A program made the translations under genes and the position numbers. From Leptolyngbyaceae cyanobacterium (GTDB taxonomy: Bacteria > Cyanobacteriota > Cyanobacteriia > Cyanobacteriales > Aerosakkonemataceae), in the NCBI GenBank assembly GCA_036703985.1, contig DATNQN010000089.1, positions 1 through 64,000 of the forward strand: DNA of 64,000 bases, read 5' to 3'. Positions 44,194 through 53,765 of the stretch are shown here, one piece after another (position 1 is the first letter of the stretch; each line of letters opens with the position of its first letter). The notes beneath the pieces are model-generated. The model was not told the DNA's origin. It did not search any database and was given only the letters and a program-made list of their open reading frames with translations.

Positions 44194-45918
44194 ATGGCTT
44201 CTGGTGCTGGTCGCTATCGTAGTAGGTTATTCGGTTTATTATCGCGCCAAACCCGTCGCTGGGTAGATAAAAGCGATCGCGCACTCAGACATTTAGGAGT
44301 AGGCGTCACTTGGGGAGCGCAAATTCTCCTTTTTCCAGTGTACCTGATGGTGCAAGCGGCGCGAGTAGCAGGCAGGCAATTAAAGCAAGCGGTAAGAGAG
44401 ACCGACGAACTTCAACTTCCGCCTGCGGATATGCCAATTCAGCGAGTATTGGAAACGGCGGTGGCTTTATCTCCATTGTTTGAATTGTCTGGAGATGTTC
44501 AAAATGGGAATGCGATCGCGAATCTGGCAATTCGCGATCGCGAAATTCAAGGAATTGCCACTAGCCTGGAAAATCGCGCTTTAGTACTAGTGAATTCCCA
44601 CAATCAAGTAGCAGGCAACTTCACTGCCGAACAACAACAAGAAATTCAAAAATTAATTACTTTAGAAGTCTCCGATTATTTACACCAAAGCATTTTAGCT
44701 GAAGAAGCAAAAGCCAAATTAATCAATCAACTGCCGCCTCTCGAAGACCGCCCTCATCTTTTACCACCTATTCGCTGGTTCCGCAAAGTAATATCTTGGG
44801 TACAAACCGGGCCAGTAGCTAGTTTAGTTAACCTTTTCCAAGAAGAAAACCTGGTTGTCAATTTAGAAGCGAGGACTCAACAACTAAAACTGAAAAGTCA
44901 ACAATTAAAAGAACAAAACGAACAATTAGAACTGAAAAGCCAGCAACTCATCTCGGAACGAACTTCGCAAATTGTCGCGCCATTCAACTCATCAGAAACC
45001 GTCGAAATATCGCCGAATTCTCTGATTGCCAAAATAGATGGCGCGTTGGCTAAATTGGAAGCGGAAAACTTGGCAGTCGTGTCGAAAGTTACCACATCGA
45101 TTACCCATCGCGGTCAGGAATTTCTGCAAATAGTCAAAACTCGCTTTCACGATTCCCCAGCAATTGAATTGCCTGCCGGAGAAATGGAAAATTCCCAGGC
45201 ACATCAGTTTCGCATTCAAGATTTAATTAAAGCCGCAGTTGATTACTTTTTTGGTTTGGATGACGCCAATAAGTTATCCGGTGAAGCAAGAACGGCGATT
45301 GGTTACGCACCACCATCAACTAAAGAAAGTAATATTTATGCAGAAGACCCTTGGTTAACGGCAGAAGAATTATTTGCTAGTAGTTTACCTAATCAAACAA
45401 AGCAATCTTATGCTGAGGCTTTCCCAAACTTAAAACAACCTTTAAAGAAAAAAATATCGCCCGTCACTAGTCCTATTGATTCTGACTATCCAGGGGAAAT
45501 TAGTATTGGCAATATCGTTGTTAGCAATGGCAAAGATGATTTTCAAACTACCCAAAAAAACTCGCGCCAATCCGAACCTTACCCACCCCAACCATCCAGT
45601 CAGAAAAAGAACCGAAAAAATGGGTTAACCAGCGATCGCAAATCCGATCGATCGCCATCGCCCAACTATAATTCTACATCGATAACCCCAAACAAGAAAA
45701 ATTCTCCCAGTTCTTACCAGTCTCAGTCTTTGCCAAATGAAGATCTTGATGATGATGCAGAATCAGACTGGATCGAAATCCAAGCTAAGCCTGTTGGATA
45801 TGTCAAACATCCCCTAGAACAAATATTGGAATGGTTAGACTTAGCAATGTTATGGCTGGAAGAATTATTGCTAAAAGTTTGGCAGCAATTTAAGCAGTTG
45901 TTCGCTGGGAAAAAGTAA
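44194..45918 (+). CDS. Unknown cyanobacterial protein with N-terminal membrane-associated helix
   Basis: This 574-aa protein has a basic N-terminus (RYRSRLFGLLSRQTRRWVDK), one hydrophobic segment (about 33-55, GVGVTWGAQILLFPVYLMVQ) that may insert in or lie on a membrane, coiled-coil sequence near 225-255 (repeating LKLKSQQLKEQNEQLEL), and a long Ser/Pro/Asn-rich disordered region (about 385-520). It ends with an amphipathic Trp/Leu-rich helix (WLDLAMLWLEELLLKVWQQF). No domain is known to me. The ordered ends joined by disorder suggest a membrane-tethered scaffold (inference). Confidence 0.75.
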   Translation: MASGAGRYRSRLFGLLSRQTRRWVDKSDRALRHLGVGVTWGAQILLFPVYLMVQAARVAGRQLKQAVRETDELQLPPADMPIQRVLETAVALSPLFELSGDVQNGNAIANLAIRDREIQGIATSLENRALVLVNSHNQVAGNFTAEQQQEIQKLITLEVSDYLHQSILAEEAKAKLINQLPPLEDRPHLLPPIRWFRKVISWVQTGPVASLVNLFQEENLVVNLEARTQQLKLKSQQLKEQNEQLELKSQQLISERTSQIVAPFNSSETVEISPNSLIAKIDGALAKLEAENLAVVSKVTTSITHRGQEFLQIVKTRFHDSPAIELPAGEMENSQAHQFRIQDLIKAAVDYFFGLDDANKLSGEARTAIGYAPPSTKESNIYAEDPWLTAEELFASSLPNQTKQSYAEAFPNLKQPLKKKISPVTSPIDSDYPGEISIGNIVVSNGKDDFQTTQKNSRQSEPYPPQPSSQKKNRKNGLTSDRKSDRSPSPNYNSTSITPNKKNSPSSYQSQSLPNEDLDDDAESDWIEIQAKPVGYVKHPLEQILEWLDLAMLWLEELLLKVWQQFKQLFAGKK

Positions 45919-46541
45919 AGAAATCGATCGGGAATGGGGAATGGAATTATCAAATTGACACTCTCACCGTCAAGCTGACGCTGTGACGGGAGATTCTTGC
46001 TTCATCGAAACCTGCTCTATAGAATTCAGGAGTCAGGAGTCAGAATGCAGAATGAATTGGAGTCCGACTGGTGGACTCCGAAAAGTTGGTTTAAGACCCC
46101 CACTAAATTAAAAATTTAGCGGTCTACAATTAGTAGCGGGACTCTTATCCCCCATTAATTGCATTCTGACTCGGAGAATTTTGACTTCTGAATTCTTCTT
46201 CAATACTAGCTTCAACGATAATTCTTAACAAATTATTTATTATTTAATACCTATAGTTTACTACCCATGACAGATTTTACTCGATCGCTTTTGTCAGTAA
46301 ATTTATATAATTTATGAGGATAGTTAAAAAGTCTTTTTAGTTGCCTATAGACTAATGTTCAGTACGAACGTTAGTCTAGGTAATAAAGTATATTCAAACA
46401 CTAGGTGAAGCAAAAGTTATGCTTACATTGTTGAGATTATTATTTAATCTATCTTAAGGAATATCAATTCCTTTCCGGCGATTGATATAAATGATTCATT
46501 AAACCTCATTTAAAATAAAAAAACCAAAAGATCCGAAAAAA
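45919..46541. repeat. Spacer with TCAGGAGTC units and two hairpins
   Basis: In this 623-base spacer, 46,022-46,044 carries the TCAGGAGTC words. A 7-bp stem GGAGTCC/GGACTCC at 46,059-46,079 and a split stem (AGACC, CTAAATT with AATTTAG, GGTCT) at 46,094-46,125 follow directly, then GAGAATTTTGACTTCTGAATTC near 46,175. The rest is AT-rich and presumably holds the promoter of the downstream kinase. No ORF is called. Confidence 0.6.
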
Positions 46542-48281
46542 ATGAGCGAAATGGATAAGAAAGCAAGTAATTTAGAGTTATTAGCTCAATATACTCACAT
46601 TCTGAACCAGCGCACTCAAGAAATCAACCAGTGGGTTGGCAAAGCCCGTATCAACTCACCCGAACTGCTAGAAGAATCTTTAGAAGAATTATGTACCACC
46701 GTAGAAGAAATGCAGATAGCTGAGGAGGAGTTGCGCTTACAAAACGAACAGTTAAGGGCGTCCCAGGAAGAACGATTAGCAGAACGACAGCGTTATCAAG
46801 ATTTATTTGAATTTGCACCCGATGCTTATTTAGTTACGGATGTGGATGGAAAAATTTTAGAGGCAAATTACGCTGCTGCCGAATTGTTTCAACTTTCCCA
46901 AGAATTCCTCATCGGTAAACCGTTAGTGTTATTTGTTACGCAAATAGGCCGACGCAACTTTTCCATTCAATTAATTCGACTTCAGGAAACAGACTGGTTG
47001 CAAAATTGGGAGATTACTTTACAACAGCGAAACGGTCAGATATTTGATGCTGCTATAAATGTAAAAGCGGTACGCGATCGCGACGGAAAAGCGATCGGTT
47101 TGCGTTGGTTGGTGCGAGATGTTACTATTCGCAAACGCCGAGAAGAAAGATTGCGACTGCTAGAGTCAGTAGTTGTTAATGCTAACGATGCCATCATTAT
47201 TACCGAAGCGCAGCCAATTGAGGAACCAGGGCCGCGCGTTTTATATGTAAACGAAGCCTTCACTCGGATGACAGGCTATACTTCCGAAGAAATATTGGGA
47301 AAAACTCCCCGCATTTTGCAAGGAGAAAACACCGATCGAACTACTCTGAATAAAATTCATACCGCACTGCTCGATTGGCAATCCATCGTAGTTGAACTGA
47401 TCAATTATCGTAAAGATGGATCGGAATTTTGGGTAGAAATGAGCATCGTACCGATCGCAAATGAAACTGGTTGGTATACTCACTGGATAGCGGTACAAAG
47501 AGATATTACCGATCGCAAGCAAGCAGAAAAACAAAAAATAGAAATCATTCGCGAACAGGTAGCGCGAGAAGAAGCGCAAGCAGCTAACCGCGCCAAAGAT
47601 GAGTTTATCGCCACCGTCTCCCACGAACTTCGCACGCCTCTACAAGCAGTGATCGGTTGGACTCAAATATTAAAGAGAAAACTGCTCGATCGCACCATGA
47701 TGAATCGCGCTTTAGAGACGATCGAACATAATGCCAAAATGCAAGCAAAACTGATTGAGGAATTGTTAGACCTGTCTCGGATCGCCCAAGGTAAAGTTGA
47801 TCTGAAGATGACTGCCATTTCTCTATGCCAAGTCATTGAAATCGCGATCGATACCTTACGTCCGATAATAGAAGCTAAAGAAATCCAACTCAATACCTAT
47901 CTAGACGATCGCGATGTTTCGATTTTGGGTGATGCGGAACGCTTGCGACAAGTGGTATCGAATTTGCTAACTAACGCGATCAAATTCACCCCGGACAGAG
48001 GAAATATCGAAGTTTCGCTTTATTACAACGATTCTCACGCTCAAATTATTGTCAAAGATAACGGTAAAGGCATCAGTGCAGAATTTTTACCTTACGTATT
48101 CGATCGCTTTCGCCAAGCGGACTGCCAAAATAGCAGTGCTCAAACAGGATTGGGATTGGGATTGGCGATCGCCCGTCAGTTAGTCGAAATGCACGGCGGT
48201 ACTATCCACGCAGATAGTCTCGGCGAAAATCAAGGCGCTACTTTTACCGTCCTATTACCTCTCAATGCTACCCCTGATTGA
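46542..48281 (+). CDS. Cytoplasmic PAS-PAS sensor histidine kinase
   Basis: The 579-aa protein starts with an N-terminal coiled coil (about 20-80, rich in Glu/Gln), a PAS domain (about 85-200, FEFAPDAYLVTDVDGKILEAN), a second PAS/PAC (about 210-335, with NEAFTRMTGYTSEEILGKTPRIL and AVQRDITDRKQ), and a kinase core (VSHELRTPLQAVIG with His near 366; NLLTNAIKFTPDRG, DNGKGI, GLGLGLAIARQL). The second PAS has the NEAFTRMTGY text of PAS domains but not the NCRFLQ motif of a LOV domain (it reads PRILQG), so flavin photochemistry is not supported. It has no membrane segment and no fused receiver. Confidence 0.92.
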   Translation: MSEMDKKASNLELLAQYTHILNQRTQEINQWVGKARINSPELLEESLEELCTTVEEMQIAEEELRLQNEQLRASQEERLAERQRYQDLFEFAPDAYLVTDVDGKILEANYAAAELFQLSQEFLIGKPLVLFVTQIGRRNFSIQLIRLQETDWLQNWEITLQQRNGQIFDAAINVKAVRDRDGKAIGLRWLVRDVTIRKRREERLRLLESVVVNANDAIIITEAQPIEEPGPRVLYVNEAFTRMTGYTSEEILGKTPRILQGENTDRTTLNKIHTALLDWQSIVVELINYRKDGSEFWVEMSIVPIANETGWYTHWIAVQRDITDRKQAEKQKIEIIREQVAREEAQAANRAKDEFIATVSHELRTPLQAVIGWTQILKRKLLDRTMMNRALETIEHNAKMQAKLIEELLDLSRIAQGKVDLKMTAISLCQVIEIAIDTLRPIIEAKEIQLNTYLDDRDVSILGDAERLRQVVSNLLTNAIKFTPDRGNIEVSLYYNDSHAQIIVKDNGKGISAEFLPYVFDRFRQADCQNSSAQTGLGLGLAIARQLVEMHGGTIHADSLGENQGATFTVLLPLNATPD

Positions 48282-48335
48282 GCGTTCTTCCCCTAGCCCC
48301 TAGATTAAATTTCATACTTGTTCATACTTGATTTT

Positions 48336-50273
48336 TCATCCTGAAATTCCGTTCCGACTGACTGGAATTTCGATCGCGAATTCCGAACCTTTTCCCAATT
48401 CAGAATTACATTTAATTGTCCCCCGATGCTTTTCGACAATAATTTGATAACTAATAGATAATCCCAGTCCAGTTCCTTTGCCGACAGGTTTAGTCGTAAA
48501 AAACGGATCGAATAATCGATTTTTTACTGCTTCTTTCATACCAGAACCATTATCGGTAATAGAAATTAAAACTCGATCGCCTTGCATTTTAGGTTGGGAA
48601 ATCAACTCGGTATGGATTTTAATAATTCTCGGTGGCGATTGGTTTTCCAAAGCATCGATGGCGTTGACGATAATATTCATAAACACCTGATTTAATTGTC
48701 CGGCATAGCACTCTACCAAAGGTAGATTACCGTATTCTTTTATTATTTCTACTCCCGGATCGTGACCGCTGGCTTTTAACCGATTGTGCAAAATCAACAG
48801 AGTGCTATCAATTCCTTCATGAATATCGACGGGTTTCATTTCCGCTTCATCTAAGCGAGAGAAATTCCGCAGGGATAATACAATTTGGCGAATGCGTTCG
48901 GTTCCCATTTGCATAGAAGACAGCAGTTTGGGCAAATCCTCTCTAATAAATTCTAAATCGATATCTGCAATATAATTTTGGATATTTGGAACGGCGTTCG
49001 GATAACATTCTTGATAAATATCGAGCAACTCTAACAAATCTTTAATGTAGTCCTCAGCGTGAATGAGATTCCCATTAATAAAGTTAACTGGATTGTTAAT
49101 TTCATGGGCAATTCCCGCAATCATCTGCCCTAAACTAGACATCTTTTCTTGTTGTACTAGTTGAGATTGCGCTTGTTGTAATTTATATAAAACCGCACTC
49201 AAATGTTGGGCTTGCGTTTGTGCTGCTAGTGCGCTGGCGCGAGTTTGGGCGTAAAATTCCGCTTGATCGATCGCTACCGCTACTTGTTCGCATACCCCTT
49301 GGAGAAATTCCACTTCGCTATCACTCCAAGGACGCGCCCCCTGACAATGACTGCAAACAATCGCACCGTATTGACCTGTATGGGTTTTAAATGGTAGCAG
49401 CAGTTGAGCGGTAATGCCAAATTTAGTTAAAATTTGTTTGATTTCTTCGTCTAAATCAAATGCGGTAGCTACCTCATCAATCCGCATAATTTCTAAATTG
49501 CTGATTTGATGAAGGATGATATTGCTTTGGGGGGCTGGGAAATCTCCCATTAAACTGGGGAAGCTGCCATTTTGTACTTCATGAGTAATCGTAATCCGAG
49601 GCTCGATCGCGTTAGGAAAATACCATAAAAAATGACAGCGATCGATTTTCAATAATTTATGCACTTCCTGCAAAGCCGTTTCTAATATAGTATTGAAATC
49701 TAAAGACTGACGCAACTGACTTGCTAAATGCAGTAGTAAACTATCCCGGCGATCGCAAAGCGCTTTTTTGGCAAAAATTCGGTCGATTCCTAAGGCAATA
49801 TGATTCGCTACCCAACTTAAAAGAATGTCTTCTGCTTCCCGCAGAGATTGTTTCCCAAATAAGGCGATCGCTCCTAACAGATGGTTTTCCACGATTAAAC
49901 AGTACAAGCGATATTTAAAAGGCGCCACTTGGTAAGTAACGGGAATTAATTTTGGTTTAATTTCTTCTAATTCTAATGATGGTAAAAGCGTACTTTTAGT
50001 TATACTGGCAGTGTAAATTTTTTCTCCGGCAAATGCCGCCAAATTCAGTAAATTTGTCTGTTCGTCAAACGTCCAGATACAGACATTCGTCGCATCCAGA
50101 TAATGCGCGATCGTCTCCGCACAAACTTGCAGCGTTTCCGGTAAAGTTCTGCTTTCTAACAAAACCGACCCTATTTCAGCACCCAAAGTTAAGAGGTGAA
50201 TTGGTAATCCATCTAAATTATGTTCTCCCCGAACCATAGCCTGCATTTTTTTGGTTGACGATAGCTTAGCCAT
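48336..50273 (-). CDS. GAF-GAF sensor histidine kinase
   Basis: The 645-aa protein has two GAF domains (about 35-165 and 190-342), a coiled linker, and a kinase core with GIAHEINNPVNFI (His390), DGIDSTLLILHNRL, NIIVNAIDALE, DNGSGM and GTGLGLSISYQI. The second GAF carries CSHCQGARPWSD, similar to phytochrome-superfamily GAFs, but lacks the canonical Cys-His for bilin attachment, so it is probably not a photoreceptor. It has no membrane segment. It converges on the PAS kinase gene with 54 bases between stops. This H-box is the intact counterpart of the Tyr-containing one at 27,085-28,464. Confidence 0.92.
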   Translation of the reverse strand: MAKLSSTKKMQAMVRGEHNLDGLPIHLLTLGAEIGSVLLESRTLPETLQVCAETIAHYLDATNVCIWTFDEQTNLLNLAAFAGEKIYTASITKSTLLPSLELEEIKPKLIPVTYQVAPFKYRLYCLIVENHLLGAIALFGKQSLREAEDILLSWVANHIALGIDRIFAKKALCDRRDSLLLHLASQLRQSLDFNTILETALQEVHKLLKIDRCHFLWYFPNAIEPRITITHEVQNGSFPSLMGDFPAPQSNIILHQISNLEIMRIDEVATAFDLDEEIKQILTKFGITAQLLLPFKTHTGQYGAIVCSHCQGARPWSDSEVEFLQGVCEQVAVAIDQAEFYAQTRASALAAQTQAQHLSAVLYKLQQAQSQLVQQEKMSSLGQMIAGIAHEINNPVNFINGNLIHAEDYIKDLLELLDIYQECYPNAVPNIQNYIADIDLEFIREDLPKLLSSMQMGTERIRQIVLSLRNFSRLDEAEMKPVDIHEGIDSTLLILHNRLKASGHDPGVEIIKEYGNLPLVECYAGQLNQVFMNIIVNAIDALENQSPPRIIKIHTELISQPKMQGDRVLISITDNGSGMKEAVKNRLFDPFFTTKPVGKGTGLGLSISYQIIVEKHRGTIKCNSELGKGSEFAIEIPVSRNGISG

Positions 50274-50716
50274 TATTAATTTTTCTTCTGTGGAAATTTA
50301 TTAAAATTACGGAATTTGATTTGCTATCAAAAAGTAAAATAATTTACTTGTAGATTTGTAAAAAAAATAATTACCTTATATAGACTGCTTAATTAATTTT
50401 AGATACCTGGCCTGCCTAAAATAAAAAAATAATTCGGTTTCGTTATATAAGTTAACAAAAAATAATTTATGGCATTTACGTATTGGTAACTAACCTATTT
50501 TTATTATAAAATTAAACTAAAAAAGCAGAAAATCTGAATTTTCTTTATTAATGGTTACTCTTCTGCTTTATAGCTAGACAAAATCAGGAAGATCTTTGGC
50601 AAGATCGGTAATATAGCCATGTTACTTTCTCAGCCAACGTGGGAACTTTAATATAAGGTCACTGGCAGGAAGTAAAAATGAAAAAGCCTTGACTTTACAA
50701 TCAAGGAGAAATATAT
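50274..50716. other. Promoter region of the chemosensory cluster
   Basis: A 443-base AT-rich spacer between a divergent kinase gene and cheY. AAGGAGAAA lies 8 bases before the cheY ATG, a strong ribosome binding site. No repeat or operator was identified. Confidence 0.5.
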
Positions 50717-51082
50717 ATGAAGCAAATTTTGGTTGTGGATGATTCAGCTACGATGCGACGGATGGTTATGGCATCCTTGCGAAATTTGAAAAATGTAAAT
50801 TTTAATGAAGCAAGTAACGGCCTAGAAGCTATTGAACGTTTGGTAATTTCACCAGTCAACTTAATGATTTTAGATCTGAATATGCCGGATATGCACGGAC
50901 TAGAAGTACTCAAGTTCGTGCGGTCTCATCAAACATATTGCCACATTCCGATTATGGTGTTAACCACCAGAGGAGACGACGCTAGCCGAGATGAAGCATT
51001 GAAGGCAGGTGCTTCCTGTTATTTAACCAAACCGTTCGAGCCACAAAAATTTGCTGCCCAAGCTAGAGAATTATTAGATTAA
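50717..51082 (+). CDS. cheY: CheY-type single-domain response regulator
   Basis: The 121-aa receiver has DDSATMRR at residues 8-15, the phospho-acceptor Asp53 in ILDLNMPDM, the switch Thr (VLTTRG) and Lys105 in YLTKPFEP. It has no output domain, so it should act by binding a target, as CheY does at motors or PilG does with type IV pili. It is the first gene of the cluster, 103 bases before cheA, with a strong ribosome binding site. Confidence 0.9.
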   Translation: MKQILVVDDSATMRRMVMASLRNLKNVNFNEASNGLEAIERLVISPVNLMILDLNMPDMHGLEVLKFVRSHQTYCHIPIMVLTTRGDDASRDEALKAGASCYLTKPFEPQKFAAQARELLD

Positions 51083-51185
51083 AACAATAGCATTCTTCAT
51101 TGGGTGATTGTTTTTATTAAATTGCCGATCGAATCGCTAACTAATACCCAATGCTCAACGCCCCATTGCCGATGCCATCTAGCCC

Positions 51186-53189
51186 ATGAATGATTTATTC
51201 GCTAGCTTTTTAGACGATTATTTTGCCGAATGTGACGAACACTTAACAGCGATTCGGCAAAACTTACTATTATTTGAACAATTTGTCAATCAACCGCCAA
51301 TCGATCGATCGCTACTGGACAAACTTTTCGTTAGCTTTCATTCCGTCAAAGGTTTGTCCGCAATGGTGGGATTGAAGGACGCCGAACGGCTAGCCCATGA
51401 AATGGAAAGCTATTTGCGAACTTTACGGGATAAGCAAGCAGTGCTCACTCCGGAAGGAATTGATGCTCTAATTAACAACACCAAAATGTTAGAGCAGGTA
51501 ATTAACGCCCATCGCGTTGAAAATGCGGGAAGGGAAGAGACAGGGGATAATTTTTCTGCGGTTCTCCCCATTCCGCCACCTCCTGTCTCCTTACCCGCGA
51601 TCGAACTAAAACCAGAAGAGTTAAAGCAATTAACTCGGGAACTGGCAAATGGAGCCAAAGCTTGGCAAGTCGAATTCGTACCGGGGCGGGAAAAAGCCGA
51701 TCGCGGTATCAACGTCAATACGATTCGCTCGCGCCTACAAGCGATCGGTCGGCTGATTCACGCATCTCCCAGAGCGATCGATAACACCGATATCGTCTTC
51801 GATTTCGTGATCGCTACTCACGCCGAAGCCAGCACTTTCGTCAATGGTGAAGAAGACGGACTCACTTATGCACCCTACATTTACCCAGAAACGACCCAAA
51901 GTGAAAACGCAAATGAAAAAATCACCGAAAGCATAGAAGAATCCGATCGCCAAACAGCCAGAATCGAGACACCAGGGAAAGCTGCTCCTCCTCCCTCCGC
52001 CATCCCCTCCAACGTGGTACGAGTCGATTTAACGCGATTGGATGAAATAATGCGGATTGTCGGAGAACTGGTAGTAACTCGCGCTCGTTTGGCCGAAAAT
52101 TTGAAAAATATCGCCGATATAGTTCCTGGTTCTCAATTACGCGCCTTGCGGGAAACCGCTTTTACTTTAGAACACCAGTTGCGAGACTTGCGAGATGGAG
52201 TAATGCGAGTCCGCTTAGTACCGATCGGAGAACTTTTTGCCCGAATGCAGTTTGCCATTCGCGATTTAGCAAAAGAAAGTCAAAAACAAATCGAACTGGA
52301 ATTAAGGGGTCAAAGCACTGAAATTGATAAGTTTCTAGTCGATCGAACCATCGATCCTTTATTGCATTTAGTGCGAAATGCCGTCAGTCACGGTTTGGAA
52401 TCGGAAGCAGAAAGGATCGCCGCAGGTAAACCAAAAGAAGGCAAAATTTGTTTGCGGGCTTCTACTGCCGGGGAAATGGTGATAATTGAAGTAGAAGATG
52501 ATGGACGGGGAATTGATGTAGAAAAAGTTACAAAGCGTGCGAAAGAGCAGGAATTGCTCGATGCTGATGCTACTCCGGATTTAGCCACGATATTAGATGT
52601 CGTTTGTTCTCCGGGTTTTTCTACACGGGAACAAGCAGATTTAACTAGCGGGCGCGGTGTGGGAATGGCGGTAGTCAAAAATACCGTGACCGAACTAGGT
52701 GGGTCGCTTGCCTTCGATACGGAAGTCGGGAGGGGAACGCGCTTTATCGTTCAATTACCGCTTACTTTAGCGATCGCGGATGCGTTAATCGTTTCGGTGG
52801 GCGGACAAACCTTTGCCATTCCTCAATCTGGCATCCGGGAAGTCGTGGAGGTGAAAAACAACGCGATCGCCTTGTGGGAAAACAGCGAAACGCTCGCCCA
52901 TCGAGGGGCTATTTTACCCCTAATTCGTCTGGGGCGGGTGTTTAACTTGCCGCCATTTCCCATTGCTGATTCGATCGCCATCATTAGCAACGGATTAAAT
53001 CCGATCGCGATCGCCGTCGATCGCATTCTTCGCCAACAAGAAATCGTAGTTAGACCATTAACAGATCCCCTCATCCAAATCCCCGGTATTTCCGGCGCTA
53101 CCGAACTAGGAGATGGGCAAGTAGTTTTAATTATCGATATCTTAGCATTAAGTAACTTTCCCAAAACCAAAATCCCGCATCATCATTAA
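51186..53189 (+). CDS. cheA: Chemotaxis-type histidine kinase CheA
   Basis: The 667-aa protein has an N-terminal Hpt domain with phospho-acceptor His52 in SFHSVKGLSAM, a poorly conserved middle (about 130-270) in the P2 position, a dimerisation domain starting at VRVDLTRLDEIMRIVGELV, a kinase lobe (about 370-505: LLHLVRNAVSHGLE, EVEDDGRGID, GRGVGMAVVK) and a CheW-like domain (about 515-660). It has one Hpt and no fused receiver, unlike the multi-Hpt PilL-type CheAs common in cyanobacteria. It phosphorylates CheY and probably CheB of this cluster. cheW starts 47 bases downstream. Confidence 0.93.
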   Translation: MNDLFASFLDDYFAECDEHLTAIRQNLLLFEQFVNQPPIDRSLLDKLFVSFHSVKGLSAMVGLKDAERLAHEMESYLRTLRDKQAVLTPEGIDALINNTKMLEQVINAHRVENAGREETGDNFSAVLPIPPPPVSLPAIELKPEELKQLTRELANGAKAWQVEFVPGREKADRGINVNTIRSRLQAIGRLIHASPRAIDNTDIVFDFVIATHAEASTFVNGEEDGLTYAPYIYPETTQSENANEKITESIEESDRQTARIETPGKAAPPPSAIPSNVVRVDLTRLDEIMRIVGELVVTRARLAENLKNIADIVPGSQLRALRETAFTLEHQLRDLRDGVMRVRLVPIGELFARMQFAIRDLAKESQKQIELELRGQSTEIDKFLVDRTIDPLLHLVRNAVSHGLESEAERIAAGKPKEGKICLRASTAGEMVIIEVEDDGRGIDVEKVTKRAKEQELLDADATPDLATILDVVCSPGFSTREQADLTSGRGVGMAVVKNTVTELGGSLAFDTEVGRGTRFIVQLPLTLAIADALIVSVGGQTFAIPQSGIREVVEVKNNAIALWENSETLAHRGAILPLIRLGRVFNLPPFPIADSIAIISNGLNPIAIAVDRILRQQEIVVRPLTDPLIQIPGISGATELGDGQVVLIIDILALSNFPKTKIPHHH

Positions 53190-53236
53190 CCAATATTTTC
53201 CATTAAATTACAGAGCGCAATTAAAGGATTTTTCTC

Positions 53237-53701
53237 GTGTTAGATCCTCAAACAAATTGGGAACCATATATTCTTTTTGAACTGGCTGACAGTACCTACG
53301 GCATCCCCGCCCACCTAGTTCAACAAATGGAAATGCTCGAGCGCATTACCCCCGTACCAAACGCTCCGCTTTTTCTAGAAGGAGTAGTTTTTTCTCGCGG
53401 CAAAATGATTCCTGCCGTCAACTTAAGAGTAAAATTCGGCCTGGATAAAATTGCCTACAATCTGCGTTCTCGGCTGATTGTCGTCAACATTGCCAATCGC
53501 TCTATCGGCTTAATTGTTGACTCGGCACGCGAATTCGTTAATATTCCGCACGACGCGCTCAAACCACCACCAGAAGGAATTTCTGAATTAAGCGCCAAAT
53601 ATTTATCAGGCATTGCTCTGTGGGAAAATCGAGTAATTTTAGTCCTTAATTTACCAGAAATCGTGAACGTGAATGGCCGTAGTTTAGTAGAAATGGGTTA
53701 A
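53237..53701 (+). CDS. cheW: CheW coupling protein
   Basis: The 154-aa protein is a single CheW domain: YILFELADSTYGIPAHLVQQ near the start, EGVVFSRGKMIPAVNLRVKFG, and LIVDSAREFVNIPHDAL. The start is GTG 53,237, preceded by AAAGGA 12 bases before; no in-frame ATG fits. It links the receptor to CheA. It is 64 bases before the receptor gene, so probably dedicated to it. Confidence 0.92.
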   Translation: MLDPQTNWEPYILFELADSTYGIPAHLVQQMEMLERITPVPNAPLFLEGVVFSRGKMIPAVNLRVKFGLDKIAYNLRSRLIVVNIANRSIGLIVDSAREFVNIPHDALKPPPEGISELSAKYLSGIALWENRVILVLNLPEIVNVNGRSLVEMG

Positions 53702-53765
53702 AAAACTAAAACCAAAATGACCGATTGACACTTAATAATTTTGTAATAATTCATCGAGAAATAAA

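Noticed and set aside
47200-47540. Possible LOV domain in the PAS kinase
   Set aside because: The second PAS lacks the NCRFLQ motif with the flavin-binding Cys; the corresponding place reads PRILQG.
49300-49750. Possible bilin-binding GAF in the minus-strand kinase
   Set aside because: The canonical Cys-His is absent. The visible Cys residues lie in the CSHCQGARPW segment, which is not the canonical attachment site.
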